This document shows positions 1 to 7,503 of a stretch of 64,000 nucleotides of DNA, one piece after another. A model generated the notes under the pieces. The model saw only the letters and a program-made list of their open reading frames with translations, searched no databases and was not told the DNA's origin. The stretch comes from UBA2357 sp046295975 (GTDB taxonomy: Bacteria; Pseudomonadota; Gammaproteobacteria; Burkholderiales; Rhodocyclaceae). Position 1 is the stretch's first letter, and the number at the start of each line of letters is the position of its first letter. Made by a program: the position numbers and the translations under genes. The stretch covers positions 1 to 64,000 of the forward strand of contig JBKBMG010000020.1 in assembly GCA_046295975.1 (NCBI GenBank), in the 5' to 3' direction.

Positions 1-123
1 TGTTCATGGACTTCCCCTTTCGGACGGATTGATGAGAGTTCGCGCTTCCCATCATGGCATTCAGGTGCCGATTACCGCAATGCGGTCAGGCCGGGACGGG
101 GAAGTCCCTTTCATTCGTTAGGC
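1..123 (+). repeat. attC site, left part outside the window
   Basis: The right core GTTAGGC lies at 117-123. GACTTCCCC at 9-17 pairs exactly with GGGGAAGTC at 98-106, forming the outer stem expected of a folded attC. ACCGCAATGCGGT at 73-86 forms an inner hairpin. The left core (RYYYAAC) should lie just before base 1. This would be a long attC, over 120 bp, which is usual for chromosomal-type cassettes. Confidence 0.75.
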
Positions 124-126
124 CTC

Positions 127-555
127 ATGGAATCCACTCTTCGTAATCAACTCGTCGCTCTTACGCTGCAATGGGAGCACAAGTTTGGAAACGCTCCTGC
201 TATCACGTGCGCCCTTTCGGAGTACGACGCCGCCATGCTTGTTGGGCTCACCGAAGATGAATACTCGGCTGCAATGTCAGGAGCTACATCAGTTCAGAAG
301 GGCTACGACTTCAAGCACGGGGGCAAGCGGTACCAAGTCAAGGCCAATCGCCCAAGCGGTAAGCCGGGGAGCTTCGTCACCCGGGTGCCAAAGACAACGA
401 ACTATGAATGGGACTACCTTATATGGCTCCTCTACGACCGTGAGTACGTCATTCAGGAGGCTTGGTTGTGGGAGGTTGGTGCTTATCGCGCAGCCTTTCA
501 CGAGGTTGCTCGCCTTTCTCCCAAGCATCATCGCGGCGGTCAGCGGCTTCGGTGA
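127..555 (+). CDS. Cassette-encoded hypothetical protein, 142 aa
   Basis: I do not recognise this protein with confidence. It starts only ten bases after the attC core, as cassette genes usually do, and ends just before the next attC at 566. It is soluble, with no signal peptide or membrane segment. The middle part (about residues 57-75) reads GYDF, then GGKRYQVKANR. An acidic residue followed by a strand carrying Q-x-K recalls the small PD-(D/E)XK nuclease-like fold, but this is a weak resemblance and the usual acidic residue would be Gln here. A Trp/Tyr-rich segment follows (about 93-118). The tail is basic. Cassette ORFs are often orphan accessory genes, sometimes for defence or nucleic-acid handling. 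That remains a guess here. Confidence 0.7.
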   Translation: MESTLRNQLVALTLQWEHKFGNAPAITCALSEYDAAMLVGLTEDEYSAAMSGATSVQKGYDFKHGGKRYQVKANRPSGKPGSFVTRVPKTTNYEWDYLIWLLYDREYVIQEAWLWEVGAYRAAFHEVARLSPKHHRGGQRLR

Positions 556-565
556 AGCGTATGCG

Positions 566-639
566 GCCTAACCTGCTGTTGTCGGACAACTTCTCCACCG
601 CTGCGCGGCTCAAAAATTGCCGCAAGCTATGCGTTAGGC
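566..639 (+). repeat. attC recombination site, 74 bp
   Basis: The left core GCCTAAC is at 566-572 and the right core GTTAGGC at 633-639; they are exact inverted repeats. Between them, TTGTCGGACAA near 579-589 can pair imperfectly with TTGCCGCAA near 617-625, giving the inner arms of an attC hairpin. It separates the two cassette ORFs. Confidence 0.85.
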
Positions 640-657
640 ATCACGGAGGCGACGACC

Positions 658-1233
658 ATGCGCTTTCCATTCCGTCAGTGGACAGATGCAGAAAAGTGGG
701 CAATGGGGCTGGTTTCAGTTGCCGTCATCGCAATTACCAGCTGGCTCCTAAGGCCAACCGATGGGGATGTTGTAGCCACTGTTGCCAGCGGGCTGGACAA
801 CTTCGGCCGGTGCGTTGACAAAGAGATACTGATCATCAACGAGACCGAGAAGGACGCGATTGATCTTCGCCTTGCGTTCGACGTCGACCACTTCACGAGA
901 AACAGATTCATGTCCATCGAGTACGGGGACGAGCGCGATCAGATGGTGCCCCCCGGCCGGAAGACTCTCATCCCGAGAGGTGACTTTGTCCCCATTGAGA
1001 TCAGACTGGACACCGAAACCAGCACTCTCGTTGTCCCCAGGCTTCAGCCTAAGCAGCGGCTGCACCTGTTCTTCGGTGCAGAGACGGTGCATGACACTGA
1101 GTCGTTGGCAAAGCGGGAGAAGCTGCTTCTGGCAAGAGACCCTGAACTGATGACCAGACCTCGAGTAGCTTCTATCACCCGAAGGGACGGACAAGTACGC
1201 GTTACCCGCTTAGCGGGTTGCAATAGCAGGTGA
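658..1233 (+). CDS. Cassette-encoded membrane-anchored protein, 191 aa
   Basis: Function is unknown. The protein opens with a short cytoplasmic stretch and one hydrophobic helix at about residues 14-31, so it is probably inserted in the inner membrane with the remainder outside or in the periplasm. The rest is soluble and rich in beta-type patterns, including a proline/basic loop near 91-100 (PPGRKTLIPRGDFVP). One Cys lies near residue 52 and one near the C terminus. The gene starts 19 bases after the preceding attC core and its stop codon (1231-1233) lies two bases before the next attC. It therefore fills the cassette completely, as expected for an integron cassette. No family could be assigned. 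Confidence 0.7.
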   Translation: MRFPFRQWTDAEKWAMGLVSVAVIAITSWLLRPTDGDVVATVASGLDNFGRCVDKEILIINETEKDAIDLRLAFDVDHFTRNRFMSIEYGDERDQMVPPGRKTLIPRGDFVPIEIRLDTETSTLVVPRLQPKQRLHLFFGAETVHDTESLAKREKLLLARDPELMTRPRVASITRRDGQVRVTRLAGCNSR

Positions 1234-1234
1234 T

Positions 1235-1291
1235 GCCTAACGACTATGTCGTGATCGCGAAGCGAGCCACGACATAAGCCGATTGTTGAAC
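1235..1291 (+). repeat. attC recombination site, 57 bp, last of the array
   Basis: GCCTAAC is at 1235-1241 and GTTGAAC, matching GTTRRRY, at 1285-1291. Inside, CTATGTCGTG at 1243-1252 pairs with CACGACATAAG starting at 1269. One unpaired A interrupts the second arm, the kind of extrahelical base that sets strand choice in attC sites. The right core differs from the other two, as expected where the array meets the chromosome. Confidence 0.85.
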
Positions 1292-1375
1292 AAGCCCGGT
1301 CCGTTTCCCTGGAAATAGCTTCAAGTACCCCGAGCCAGAAATGGTCGAGGGCCGGTGCGACGGCAGTGCCCACAA

Positions 1376-1400
1376 TCGCCCTTCGACAAGCTCAGGGCGA
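1376..1400. repeat. Interspersed short palindrome (copy 1)
   Basis: TCGCCCT and AGGGCGA form a seven-base stem around the constant core TCGACAAGCTC. Closely related copies occur at 25303-25326, 30024-30046 and 39093-39121, always between genes. Confidence 0.75.
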
Positions 1401-1466
1401 GCGGTTGGGGGCGCTTCCTTTGGTGAGGCGGTCGGTGCGGCGGGGGTCCGTCAGCCAATCTCTGCT

Positions 1467-1760
1467 TCAGCCGCCGCCGAACAAATCATCCAACGGATTC
1501 TTCTTGCCCTCGGCGGGAGTCGCTGCGCCGGGTTGTTGAGTTGCGCGCGCGGTGAGCCGGGTGGCGGGGAATTCTTCCTCGATGTTGTCGCGGTAGTGGC
1601 TCCAGGGAGAGGAGGAGGACGACAGGCGGCGCCAGGCTTCGTCGCCGACGCCGGCGTAGTCGATCAGGCTGCCGTCGTCGAGTTCGACGCGCAGGCAGCG
1701 GGTGCGGGGGTCGTAGCCGATGGCGCGGAGTTTGCCTGCGTTGATGCGTTTCAGGTCCAT
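1467..1760 (-). CDS. KTSC-domain protein, 97 aa
   Basis: A small soluble protein. Residues 1 to about 65 match the KTSC domain pattern: a conserved N-terminal strand, then IGYD, a hydrophobic strand ending in DDGSLIDYAGV, and a helix with the Ser-rich stretch before YRDNIEEEF. The rest is a low-complexity tail (about 66-97) ending in DDLFGGG. KTSC proteins are small and poorly characterised; some are linked to RNA or lysyl-tRNA functions, so no role is assigned. I chose the ATG at 1760 because the domain begins there. A TTG at 1784 would add eight residues with no domain support. The gene lies downstream of arxR on the same strand, 46 bases apart, but there is no reason to tie it to arsenite metabolism. 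Confidence 0.8.
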   Translation of the reverse strand: MDLKRINAGKLRAIGYDPRTRCLRVELDDGSLIDYAGVGDEAWRRLSSSSSPWSHYRDNIEEEFPATRLTARATQQPGAATPAEGKKNPLDDLFGGG

Positions 1761-1806
1761 AGTGGGTTCCAGTTGCGGTTTCAATATGATGGGTGCCCGG
1801 TTGGCG

Positions 1807-3156
1807 TCATCCCTGGCGGAGGCCGAGCCTGCGGAGTTTTTCCCACAGGCCTTTGCGGCTGACGCCGAGGGCGCGGGCGGTTTCGGTCATGCGTCCGTCG
1901 TGGGCGCGTAGCGCCTCGTCTATGAAGTTCCGCTCGCACCGTTGCAGGTAGTCGTTGAGGTGGTAGTCGGCAGGTGGTCGCGGTGCGTTGAGGGGGGAGG
2001 ACGCGGAGGGCTCGGAGGACGTATCGGGGGCGGTGTCGGTCAGGAGATCTTCCAGGTGCAGTAGCGGGGTGGCGGCGAGGATGCAGGCGCGTTCGATGGC
2101 ATGCTTGAGTTCGCGGACGTTGCCTGGCCATTCCAGTGTGGTCAGTGCTTCGAGCGTGGCCGGGTCGATGCTTCGACGGGGGCCACCCAGGGTCCGCGAT
2201 TGTTCGGCGACGAAGTTGCGGGCAAGCCAGGGAATGTCTTCGCGACGTTCGCGCAGCGGGGGGATGCGCAGGTTGACGACGTTGATGCGGTAGTAGAGGT
2301 CTTCGCGGAAGCGGCCGGCTTCGACTTCGGCGCGCAGGTCGCGGTTGGTGGCGAAGATCAGGCGGGCGGCCACTTGCTGGGTCTTCTGTCCGCCCAGGCG
2401 TCGGATCTCGCGTTCCTGCACGGCCCGCAGCAGCTTGGTTTGAACCACGGGGCTGATCTCGCCGATTTCGTCGAGGAACAGGGTGCCGTTGCCGGCGGCT
2501 TCAAACAGGCCGGCGCGGGCTTGCACGGCGCCGGTGAATGCGCCTTTTTCGTAGCCGAAGAGTTCGGCCTCCAGGAGATTGTCGGGCAGGGCGGCGCAGT
2601 TCACTGCGACGAACGGCAATTGGGCCTTGGTGCAGGCAAGCAGATGCAGGCGTCTTGCGACGCACTCTTTGCCAACCCCGGATTCGCCGCTGAGAAGCAC
2701 GGTGCGCGCCTGCCCGGCGATGCGCGGCAGAATCGCCTCGAGCTGCCGCATGGCGGCAGATATGCCCAAAGGGGGCGCGTTGCTCTGGTGGGCGGGCATG
2801 CACAGTGCGGCGGCCTTGGCCACCAGGGCGTTGAGGTCGAAGGGCTTGGTGATGTAGTCCGCCGCGCCTTCCTTGAGGGCTTCGACGGCTTCGCCGACGG
2901 AGCCATAGCCGGTGATCAGGATTACCGGCGGCGGTACGGGCATGTCGGCATGCAGGCGACGCAGCAGTTCGCGACCGCCCATGCCTGGCATGCGCAGATC
3001 GCTGATGATGAGGCCGACGCGGCGTACGCGCAGTTCGTCCAGGGCCGCTTCGGCGCAGTTGCACCACTGCACTTCGTAGCCTTCCAGGGTGAAGCGTTCG
3101 ACCAGCGACTCGCCCATGATGAGGTCGTCTTCGACGATAAGCAGCGGGGATTTCAT
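1807..3156 (-). CDS. arxR: Sigma-54 response regulator, ArxR-like
   Basis: An NtrC-type activator of 449 residues. The receiver domain is about 1-118, with Asp53 as the expected phosphate acceptor in ISDLRMPGM. The AAA+ domain is about 130-360, with Walker A GESGVGKE at 157-164, the sigma-54 contact loop GAFTGA at 205-210 and Walker B LFLDEI near 226-231. A Fis-type helix-turn-helix lies in the last 45 residues. Its ATG overlaps the stop of the kinase gene (ATGA), so the two are translationally coupled. By position it is the regulator of the divergent molybdoenzyme operon. Three palindromic sites and a sigma-54 promoter sit exactly where such an activator should act. The name rests on the full arxXSR/arxB'ABCD arrangement; AioR of aerobic arsenite oxidation is a related family. 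Confidence 0.88.
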   Translation of the reverse strand: MKSPLLIVEDDLIMGESLVERFTLEGYEVQWCNCAEAALDELRVRRVGLIISDLRMPGMGGRELLRRLHADMPVPPPVILITGYGSVGEAVEALKEGAADYITKPFDLNALVAKAAALCMPAHQSNAPPLGISAAMRQLEAILPRIAGQARTVLLSGESGVGKECVARRLHLLACTKAQLPFVAVNCAALPDNLLEAELFGYEKGAFTGAVQARAGLFEAAGNGTLFLDEIGEISPVVQTKLLRAVQEREIRRLGGQKTQQVAARLIFATNRDLRAEVEAGRFREDLYYRINVVNLRIPPLRERREDIPWLARNFVAEQSRTLGGPRRSIDPATLEALTTLEWPGNVRELKHAIERACILAATPLLHLEDLLTDTAPDTSSEPSASSPLNAPRPPADYHLNDYLQRCERNFIDEALRAHDGRMTETARALGVSRKGLWEKLRRLGLRQG

Positions 3157-4610
3157 GATTCAGTGTCCTGATGCAGGGGCAGTTCCACGAGAAAGCGTGT
3201 GCCGTGCAGATCGCTGGCGACGGCGATGCGTCCGCGCAACTGCTGGATGATCTGGTAGCTGACCCACAGGCCCAACCCGTGGCCGCGTGGGCGATCGCTG
3301 GCGAAGGGTTCGAACAGATGGCCGATGCGTTCCGGCGGAATCGGCGGCCCTTCGTTGGTGACGGAGAATTTCAGTGTTTCGGCGTGGCGCTCGGCATGTA
3401 CGTTGACCCGCCCCCCTTCGGGGGTGGATTGCACGGCGTTGAGCAGGAGGTTGAGCAACACCTGGCGGACCAGCGTGGCGGCCAGGGGCATGGGGTCGGG
3501 TGGCAGTTCGATATGCCATTCCAGGAACACGCCCCGTTGGTGCACGTCGGCGGCGAGCAAGGTGTGCACGTCCTCGAAGTCCTGCGCAGACAGCGGTTTG
3601 CCGGAGGGGCGTGCTTCCACGAGCAGGGCGGAGACGGTGTCGCGGATCTGCAGCAGGCCGCGCTCGATCAGGGACAGCGTCCGTTCCAGCTTGGCGGCGT
3701 CGCCATGCCGTTTGTAGGTGTCGAGTGCGTTGAGCATGCCGCCGAGCGGGTTGTTGATTTCGTGGGCGACCCCGGCGGCAAGCCGGCCGACCGCGGCGAG
3801 ACGCTCGCTGATCATCACCTCCCGCTCCAGGGCGTCTTTTTGCCGCAGTTCGTGCAGCATGCGGCGGAAGGCCGTGCCGGCGCGGCCGATCTCGTCCCCG
3901 CTTTCTTCCAGGTCGAGGGTGTCGTCGCCGGGCAAGGTGGGGCCGATCCGACCCATGCTGCCAGCAAGTTTGACCAGCGGACGGGCCATGCGCCGACCCC
4001 AGTACCAGGTGATCGGGAGGATGAAGGCGAGCAGCAGCAGGGTGTAGAGCACCGAACGTTCGACGAGGCGGGCGGCGCGCGCACGGACGCCGTCCTTGCC
4101 GTAGCCAAGCGCCAGATGGCCGAGGGTGACGCCGTCGGCAATGATGGGCAGTACCAGGGCGATGGTGTTGTCGTCCGCTTCGATGGGGCGGGCGCTGGGC
4201 AGCGTGGGGGAGGCGCGCACCCACGGCGCGACGCCGCGGAAACGGGGCAAGGCTTCGGGCTCGGCCAGCAGCGGGTAGCGGGCCGGGTCGGAGCTGGCCA
4301 GCACGCGCAGTTCGCGGTCGAACAACACCAGGGCGAAGGGCAGGCGTTCGGCGGCGCGTTGGTCGCTGCCGGCAAGCGGCGCGCGCAGCAGTTCGAAGGC
4401 TCGCCAGACGTCGTCCTGGAGCACTGGGGCGACGAGGTTTTGCACCAGGGTGTGGCCCAGCAGCAAGGCGTTTTCTTCCAGATCGCGCTGCAACTCCTCG
4501 CGCTCGCGTGCGACCAGCACGGTGGTGAGCAGCACGGCGGTGACGAGCACCAGGGCGCTGGCGCGCAGCGGAATCTTGTAGCGGAAGCTGAGGTTGCGCA
4601 GCAGCAGCAT
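3153..4610 (-). CDS. arxS: Membrane sensor histidine kinase, ArxS-like
   Basis: A 485-residue inner-membrane kinase. Transmembrane helices lie at about 14-34 and 187-205 and enclose a periplasmic sensor of about 150 residues. A HAMP linker follows (about 206-258). The dimerisation/phosphoacceptor helix has His283 in AAGVAHEINNP. The ATPase domain shows the N box (LNLLLNAVQS, about 386-395), a G1-like region near 417-424 and GHGLGLWV at 443-450. The periplasmic domain contains no haem or metal motif. The nearby periplasmic protein ArxX probably delivers the signal to it, as AioX does for AioS. Its gene lies between arxX and arxR, overlapping arxR by four bases and separated from arxX by 201 bases in which I see no gene. 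Confidence 0.87.
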   Translation of the reverse strand: MLLLRNLSFRYKIPLRASALVLVTAVLLTTVLVAREREELQRDLEENALLLGHTLVQNLVAPVLQDDVWRAFELLRAPLAGSDQRAAERLPFALVLFDRELRVLASSDPARYPLLAEPEALPRFRGVAPWVRASPTLPSARPIEADDNTIALVLPIIADGVTLGHLALGYGKDGVRARAARLVERSVLYTLLLLAFILPITWYWGRRMARPLVKLAGSMGRIGPTLPGDDTLDLEESGDEIGRAGTAFRRMLHELRQKDALEREVMISERLAAVGRLAAGVAHEINNPLGGMLNALDTYKRHGDAAKLERTLSLIERGLLQIRDTVSALLVEARPSGKPLSAQDFEDVHTLLAADVHQRGVFLEWHIELPPDPMPLAATLVRQVLLNLLLNAVQSTPEGGRVNVHAERHAETLKFSVTNEGPPIPPERIGHLFEPFASDRPRGHGLGLWVSYQIIQQLRGRIAVASDLHGTRFLVELPLHQDTES

Positions 4611-4811
4611 GTCAGTTCTCCCGCCGGATCATCGGAACAGGGGGCGGCTCGTGCGCATGCGGTGAGCGTTGAAGCGGATTCATGTCATTGGCCGGCTTCG
4701 CAAATGCCGGGGCACGCGACCGCGGCTTGAGGCGCTGCGCTGCGGTTCGCGCCATGTCCTGCACCACAATCCATCGCTTTTGTCATGTCCGTTGATTCGT
4801 GAAGCGGAGCG

Positions 4812-5711
4812 TTAAAGCGTATCGGCCATCCGGCCGATGCCGTCGAACAGCGACGGCGAGCCGGTCTCGAAGCCGTCGAGCGCCAGTATGGCGAGCAGGG
4901 CGTGCCCTTCCGGGTCGTGGCGCATGCCTTCAAGGACGGCGCGCATCGACCGGACCATGTCGCTCGATTGCCAGGCCATGGCGACGATGGGCGGAAAGCC
5001 GAATGGCTGCGACTGCTCGAACACCACTGTGGTCGCGGTGAGTTCGGGCGCGATGCGGTCGAGCACGTCCCAGACGTAGCCGTCCACTGCGCCGGCGTGG
5101 GCGAGTTGGACCGAGACCGCCTCCACCACTTTTCGGTGCGCCCAGGTGAAGAAGCTGCGGCCAAAGAACTGGGCGTTCAGGTGGCCGGCCTGCTTGAGCC
5201 GGTGCTGTACGTATAGAAAACCGGAGTTGGAGTCCGGGTCCGAGTAGGCGAAGGTGAGCCCCTGGAGATCTTGCAGCGAGCGGATGTCGCCATGGGCTTG
5301 GTTGCGGATGAGGTAGGAGCGGTAGAGGGGGGCGCCCCGGTAGACCGGCACCGCCACCAGTTGCAGGCGGTCCCGGTTGCGCCAGTACGGGAAGCCGCAC
5401 AGCCAGGCGAATTCGGTTTGCCCGTCAAGCAGCAGACGCAGGACTTCGCTGTAGCTTCCGCGCTGTACGAAGCGCACCGGCCGATCGAGCTGCGCCTCCA
5501 GATAGGCGCGCCAGCGCTCGAGGAAGCCGACTTGATCGTCCAGGAAGACAGGGGTGAGCCCGATACGCAGCGGCGCTGCGGCGTGCGCCAGGCGCAGCGG
5601 GTGGGCGCCGGCGGCTGCCATGGAAAGCATGGTCAGTGCGCGTAGCGCCTGACGGCGCGAGCGAACGGGGTGTCCGGGGCTACAGGAGCCGGGAACGGTG
5701 GGCACAGGCAT
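4812..5711 (-). CDS. arxX: Periplasmic binding protein of the PhnD type, ArxX-like
   Basis: A 299-residue exported protein of the phosphate/phosphonate-binding (PhnD-like) family. It has a twin-arginine-like leader (SRRQALRAL at 18-26, then a hydrophobic stretch ending LAHA). The mature part opens with PLRIGLTPVF, and later LCGFPYW and AYSDPDSNSGF fit the ligand-binding loops of this family. The gene is not followed by ABC permease or ATPase genes but by a kinase and a sigma-54 regulator. That is the pattern of AioX, TorT and ArxX, where the binding protein acts as a co-sensor. The likely ligand is arsenite. A strong AGGAGGAG ribosome site precedes the ATG. It is read divergently from the enzyme genes. 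Confidence 0.85.
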   Translation of the reverse strand: MPVPTVPGSCSPGHPVRSRRQALRALTMLSMAAAGAHPLRLAHAAAPLRIGLTPVFLDDQVGFLERWRAYLEAQLDRPVRFVQRGSYSEVLRLLLDGQTEFAWLCGFPYWRNRDRLQLVAVPVYRGAPLYRSYLIRNQAHGDIRSLQDLQGLTFAYSDPDSNSGFLYVQHRLKQAGHLNAQFFGRSFFTWAHRKVVEAVSVQLAHAGAVDGYVWDVLDRIAPELTATTVVFEQSQPFGFPPIVAMAWQSSDMVRSMRAVLEGMRHDPEGHALLAILALDGFETGSPSLFDGIGRMADTL

Positions 5712-5771
5712 GGGGGTCTCCTCCTGCGGGTGGTCGTTGCCACCTTGTCGTTATCCGCCCACGCGTGGGGT

Positions 5772-5850
5772 GTTACCGCAGAGTAACGTCATCGGCCCGA
5801 TGTTACGCATGGGTAACGATCGAGCGGAGGGCGGGTTACCTCAATGTAAC
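5772..5850. promoter_or_regulatory. Three GTTAC-N6-GTAAC activator sites
   Basis: Three palindromes with perfect five-base arms and identical six-base spacing lie at 5772-5787, 5802-5817 and 5835-5850. Their centres are 30 and 33 bases apart, about three helical turns, so all three face nearly the same side of the DNA. They lie roughly 95-165 bases upstream of the predicted start of the arxB' transcript, the usual place for the enhancer of a sigma-54 activator. ArxR is the obvious candidate to bind them. Confidence 0.85.
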
Positions 5851-5913
5851 ACCCTGGCGCCGAAAGGTGTATTGGCGATCACAAAATACATTTAAATCAA
5901 ATGGATAGGAACT

Positions 5914-5929
5914 TGGCGCCGATTCTGCT
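5914..5929 (+). promoter_or_regulatory. Sigma-54 promoter of the arxB'ABCD operon
   Basis: The sequence TGGCGCCGATTCTGCT has the invariant GG (5915-5916) and GC (5927-5928) with exact -24/-12 spacing, close to the consensus TGGCACG-N4-TTGC. It would place the transcript start near 5940, only about four bases before the first ATG of arxB' at 5944. The activator sites lie just upstream. Confidence 0.8.
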
Positions 5930-5943
5930 TTAGCGAGGGGGCC

Positions 5944-7503
5944 ATGCATACCCCTGCGACCCTCTCCGATGTACAGACCGGCTGGCGGACCCTGGACCAA
6001 GGGCGCGGCTTGTCTTTCGATGCCGATGCCTGCCTGCCGATGCGCCGTTGCGGGGCCGGATGCAGCCGCTGCGAATCGGTATGTCCGACCGCGGCCATCG
6101 TGCTGGAGCCGACCGGGCCTCGGGTGGCCGGGGGATGTACTGGCTGTGGACGCTGTGCCGCCGCCTGTCCGATGGGGGCGCTTGCGCTCCCGGGCTTCGC
6201 GTTGCTGGACTTCGGGGGGGAACGGACGGCGGTCGCCGCCCGGCGTACCGAGCAGCGGGGGCTGGCGAACGCAAACGGTGCACCCGAGGGGGGCGGCGGG
6301 CGTATCGGCGGTTGTGGCGCCGACGAGCCGCCGCTGCGCATTGAATGCGCCCGTGTGGCACGGGGTGATCTCGAGGCCGTAACGGAAGTGGTGCCGTGCC
6401 TGGGCGGATTGGATGCCGCGGTGTTGATCAGGGCGCATGGCGGCCGCGGCAGCGGACCGGTATTGGTTGACCGCGGGCTGTGCGCGGATTGTCCTTCCGG
6501 GGGGAGGGATGTGCCGCCGGTCGATCAGGCGTTGGCGCGGGCCCGCGATCTGTTGGAAAGCATGGGTGTTGCGCTTTCCCGGCTGCCGCGGCTGGAGCAG
6601 GGGCGCGCAGTCCGGCCGGTGCCCGCCGCGGGCGTTGCGGATGCGACACGGCGCGGGTTGCTCGCGGCGATCGTACGGGGCGCCGGCCGCACGGCGTCAC
6701 GCGCCGTGAGCGGTGAGATTCGATCCATTGCCACGCATACCGACGGCGATGCGCCGAATGCGTGGTGGTTGGCTCGCGAGGCCCGCCCTTCGCGCGCCAG
6801 GCTGGAACTGCTGGCCGCCTGTCTGGCGGTGAGCCGACGCAGCGCCTTGCCCATGCCGTTCACCCTGTTCCGCTCGGTGTGCTCCAGCGGCGCCTGTTGC
6901 GATAGTGGCGTGTGCAGCGCGACCTGTCCGACGGGGGCGTTGTTCCGTCGCGAGGCGTCTGCGGCATCGCCCTCGCGTGTTGTGGAGGGCGGGGATGGGG
7001 GCGCGCAGACGGATGCGGATTGCGCCGCGACCGTGGCGCCGGCGGTCGAGCTGGTGTTCGATGCCTTGCGTTGCATTGACTGTGGCGCGTGTGTGCAGGC
7101 CTGTCCGGAGGCGGCGTTGTCGATGACCGAGCGCAGCGACGACGGCTGGCAGGCGCCCGAGCTTGTTCGCCGCTTCGACCGGATGCGCTGTACCCGCTGT
7201 GGGGATGGCTTCACCGCCGTCGGTGGTGCAACCGAGTGCGACCCGTGCGCCAAGTCGAGCGCGCTGGTTCGCGACGCGTTTCGCGGTTTCGCCGCGCGCG
7301 CCCCGCAATCCGATACGCGTCCGCCATTTCCGCGTTCCCCAAGTTCCCCAAGTTCCCCAAGCTCCCCAAGCTCCCCAAGTTCCCCATTCCTGCACGCCCT
7401 GGACGGCCCGCCCGAGTGCGGTCGGAGCCATGGCGCTCCGGCCGCGCTCGGGGCCGTCCGTCGCGGGGAGGATCACCCGTTTCCAGAGGAGGAGTCTCGA
7501 TGA
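5944..7503 (+). CDS. Polyferredoxin-like Fe-S protein, ArxB'-like
   Basis: A 519-residue soluble protein rich in 4Fe-4S ligands. Cysteine sets lie at 36/40/43/47, 65/68/71/75, 313/318/319/324/328, 377/380/383/387 and 416/419/432/435; the first and fourth run into CP, as in bacterial ferredoxins. An additional Cys cluster lies near 152-183. It would pass electrons in the arsenite oxidase pathway, though its exact place is unknown. Near the C terminus (about 464-481) a Ser-Ser-Pro repeat is encoded by a nine-base tandem repeat. Its position directly before arxA, with an ATGA overlap, matches arxB' of known arx clusters, but it looks longer than a simple two-cluster ferredoxin. The start is uncertain: the predicted transcript begins four bases before this ATG, and a TTG at 6010 is an alternative that keeps all clusters. 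Confidence 0.8.
   Translation: MHTPATLSDVQTGWRTLDQGRGLSFDADACLPMRRCGAGCSRCESVCPTAAIVLEPTGPRVAGGCTGCGRCAAACPMGALALPGFALLDFGGERTAVAARRTEQRGLANANGAPEGGGGRIGGCGADEPPLRIECARVARGDLEAVTEVVPCLGGLDAAVLIRAHGGRGSGPVLVDRGLCADCPSGGRDVPPVDQALARARDLLESMGVALSRLPRLEQGRAVRPVPAAGVADATRRGLLAAIVRGAGRTASRAVSGEIRSIATHTDGDAPNAWWLAREARPSRARLELLAACLAVSRRSALPMPFTLFRSVCSSGACCDSGVCSATCPTGALFRREASAASPSRVVEGGDGGAQTDADCAATVAPAVELVFDALRCIDCGACVQACPEAALSMTERSDDGWQAPELVRRFDRMRCTRCGDGFTAVGGATECDPCAKSSALVRDAFRGFAARAPQSDTRPPFPRSPSSPSSPSSPSSPSSPFLHALDGPPECGRSHGAPAALGAVRRGEDHPFPEEESR
7335..7388 (+). repeat. Nine-base tandem repeat, six units
   Basis: Six copies of a nonamer of the form YTCCCCAAG; the last is degenerate. It lies in frame near the 3' end of arxB' and encodes a Ser-Ser-Pro linker. 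Unit number can change by slippage without shifting the frame. Confidence 0.9.

Larger units (their letters stand above)
1..1291 (+). mobile_element. Integron gene-cassette array (3' end)
   Basis: Two promoterless-looking ORFs, both on the plus strand, are each followed by an attC-type site that starts with GCCTAAC and ends with GTTRRRY. A third attC runs in from the left edge. The cassette boundaries fall inside the GTTRRRY cores, giving cassettes of roughly 118-633 and 634-1285. No integrase is visible and it would have to lie upstream of the window. After 1291 the sequence returns to ordinary chromosomal genes on the other strand, so this is the distal end of the array. The two ORFs are less GC-rich than the flanking genes, which fits acquisition by transfer. 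The array structure is seen directly; mobility is inferred from the known integron mechanism. Confidence 0.85.

Noticed and set aside
4611..4811. A gene or regulatory RNA between arxS and arxX
   Set aside because: No ORF with a ribosome site and no clear structure; treated as a plain intergenic stretch.
5722..5744. A second sigma-54 promoter, leftward, for arxX
   Set aside because: TGGCAACGACC followed by GC is two bases too long between the GG and GC elements, so the fixed spacing fails.
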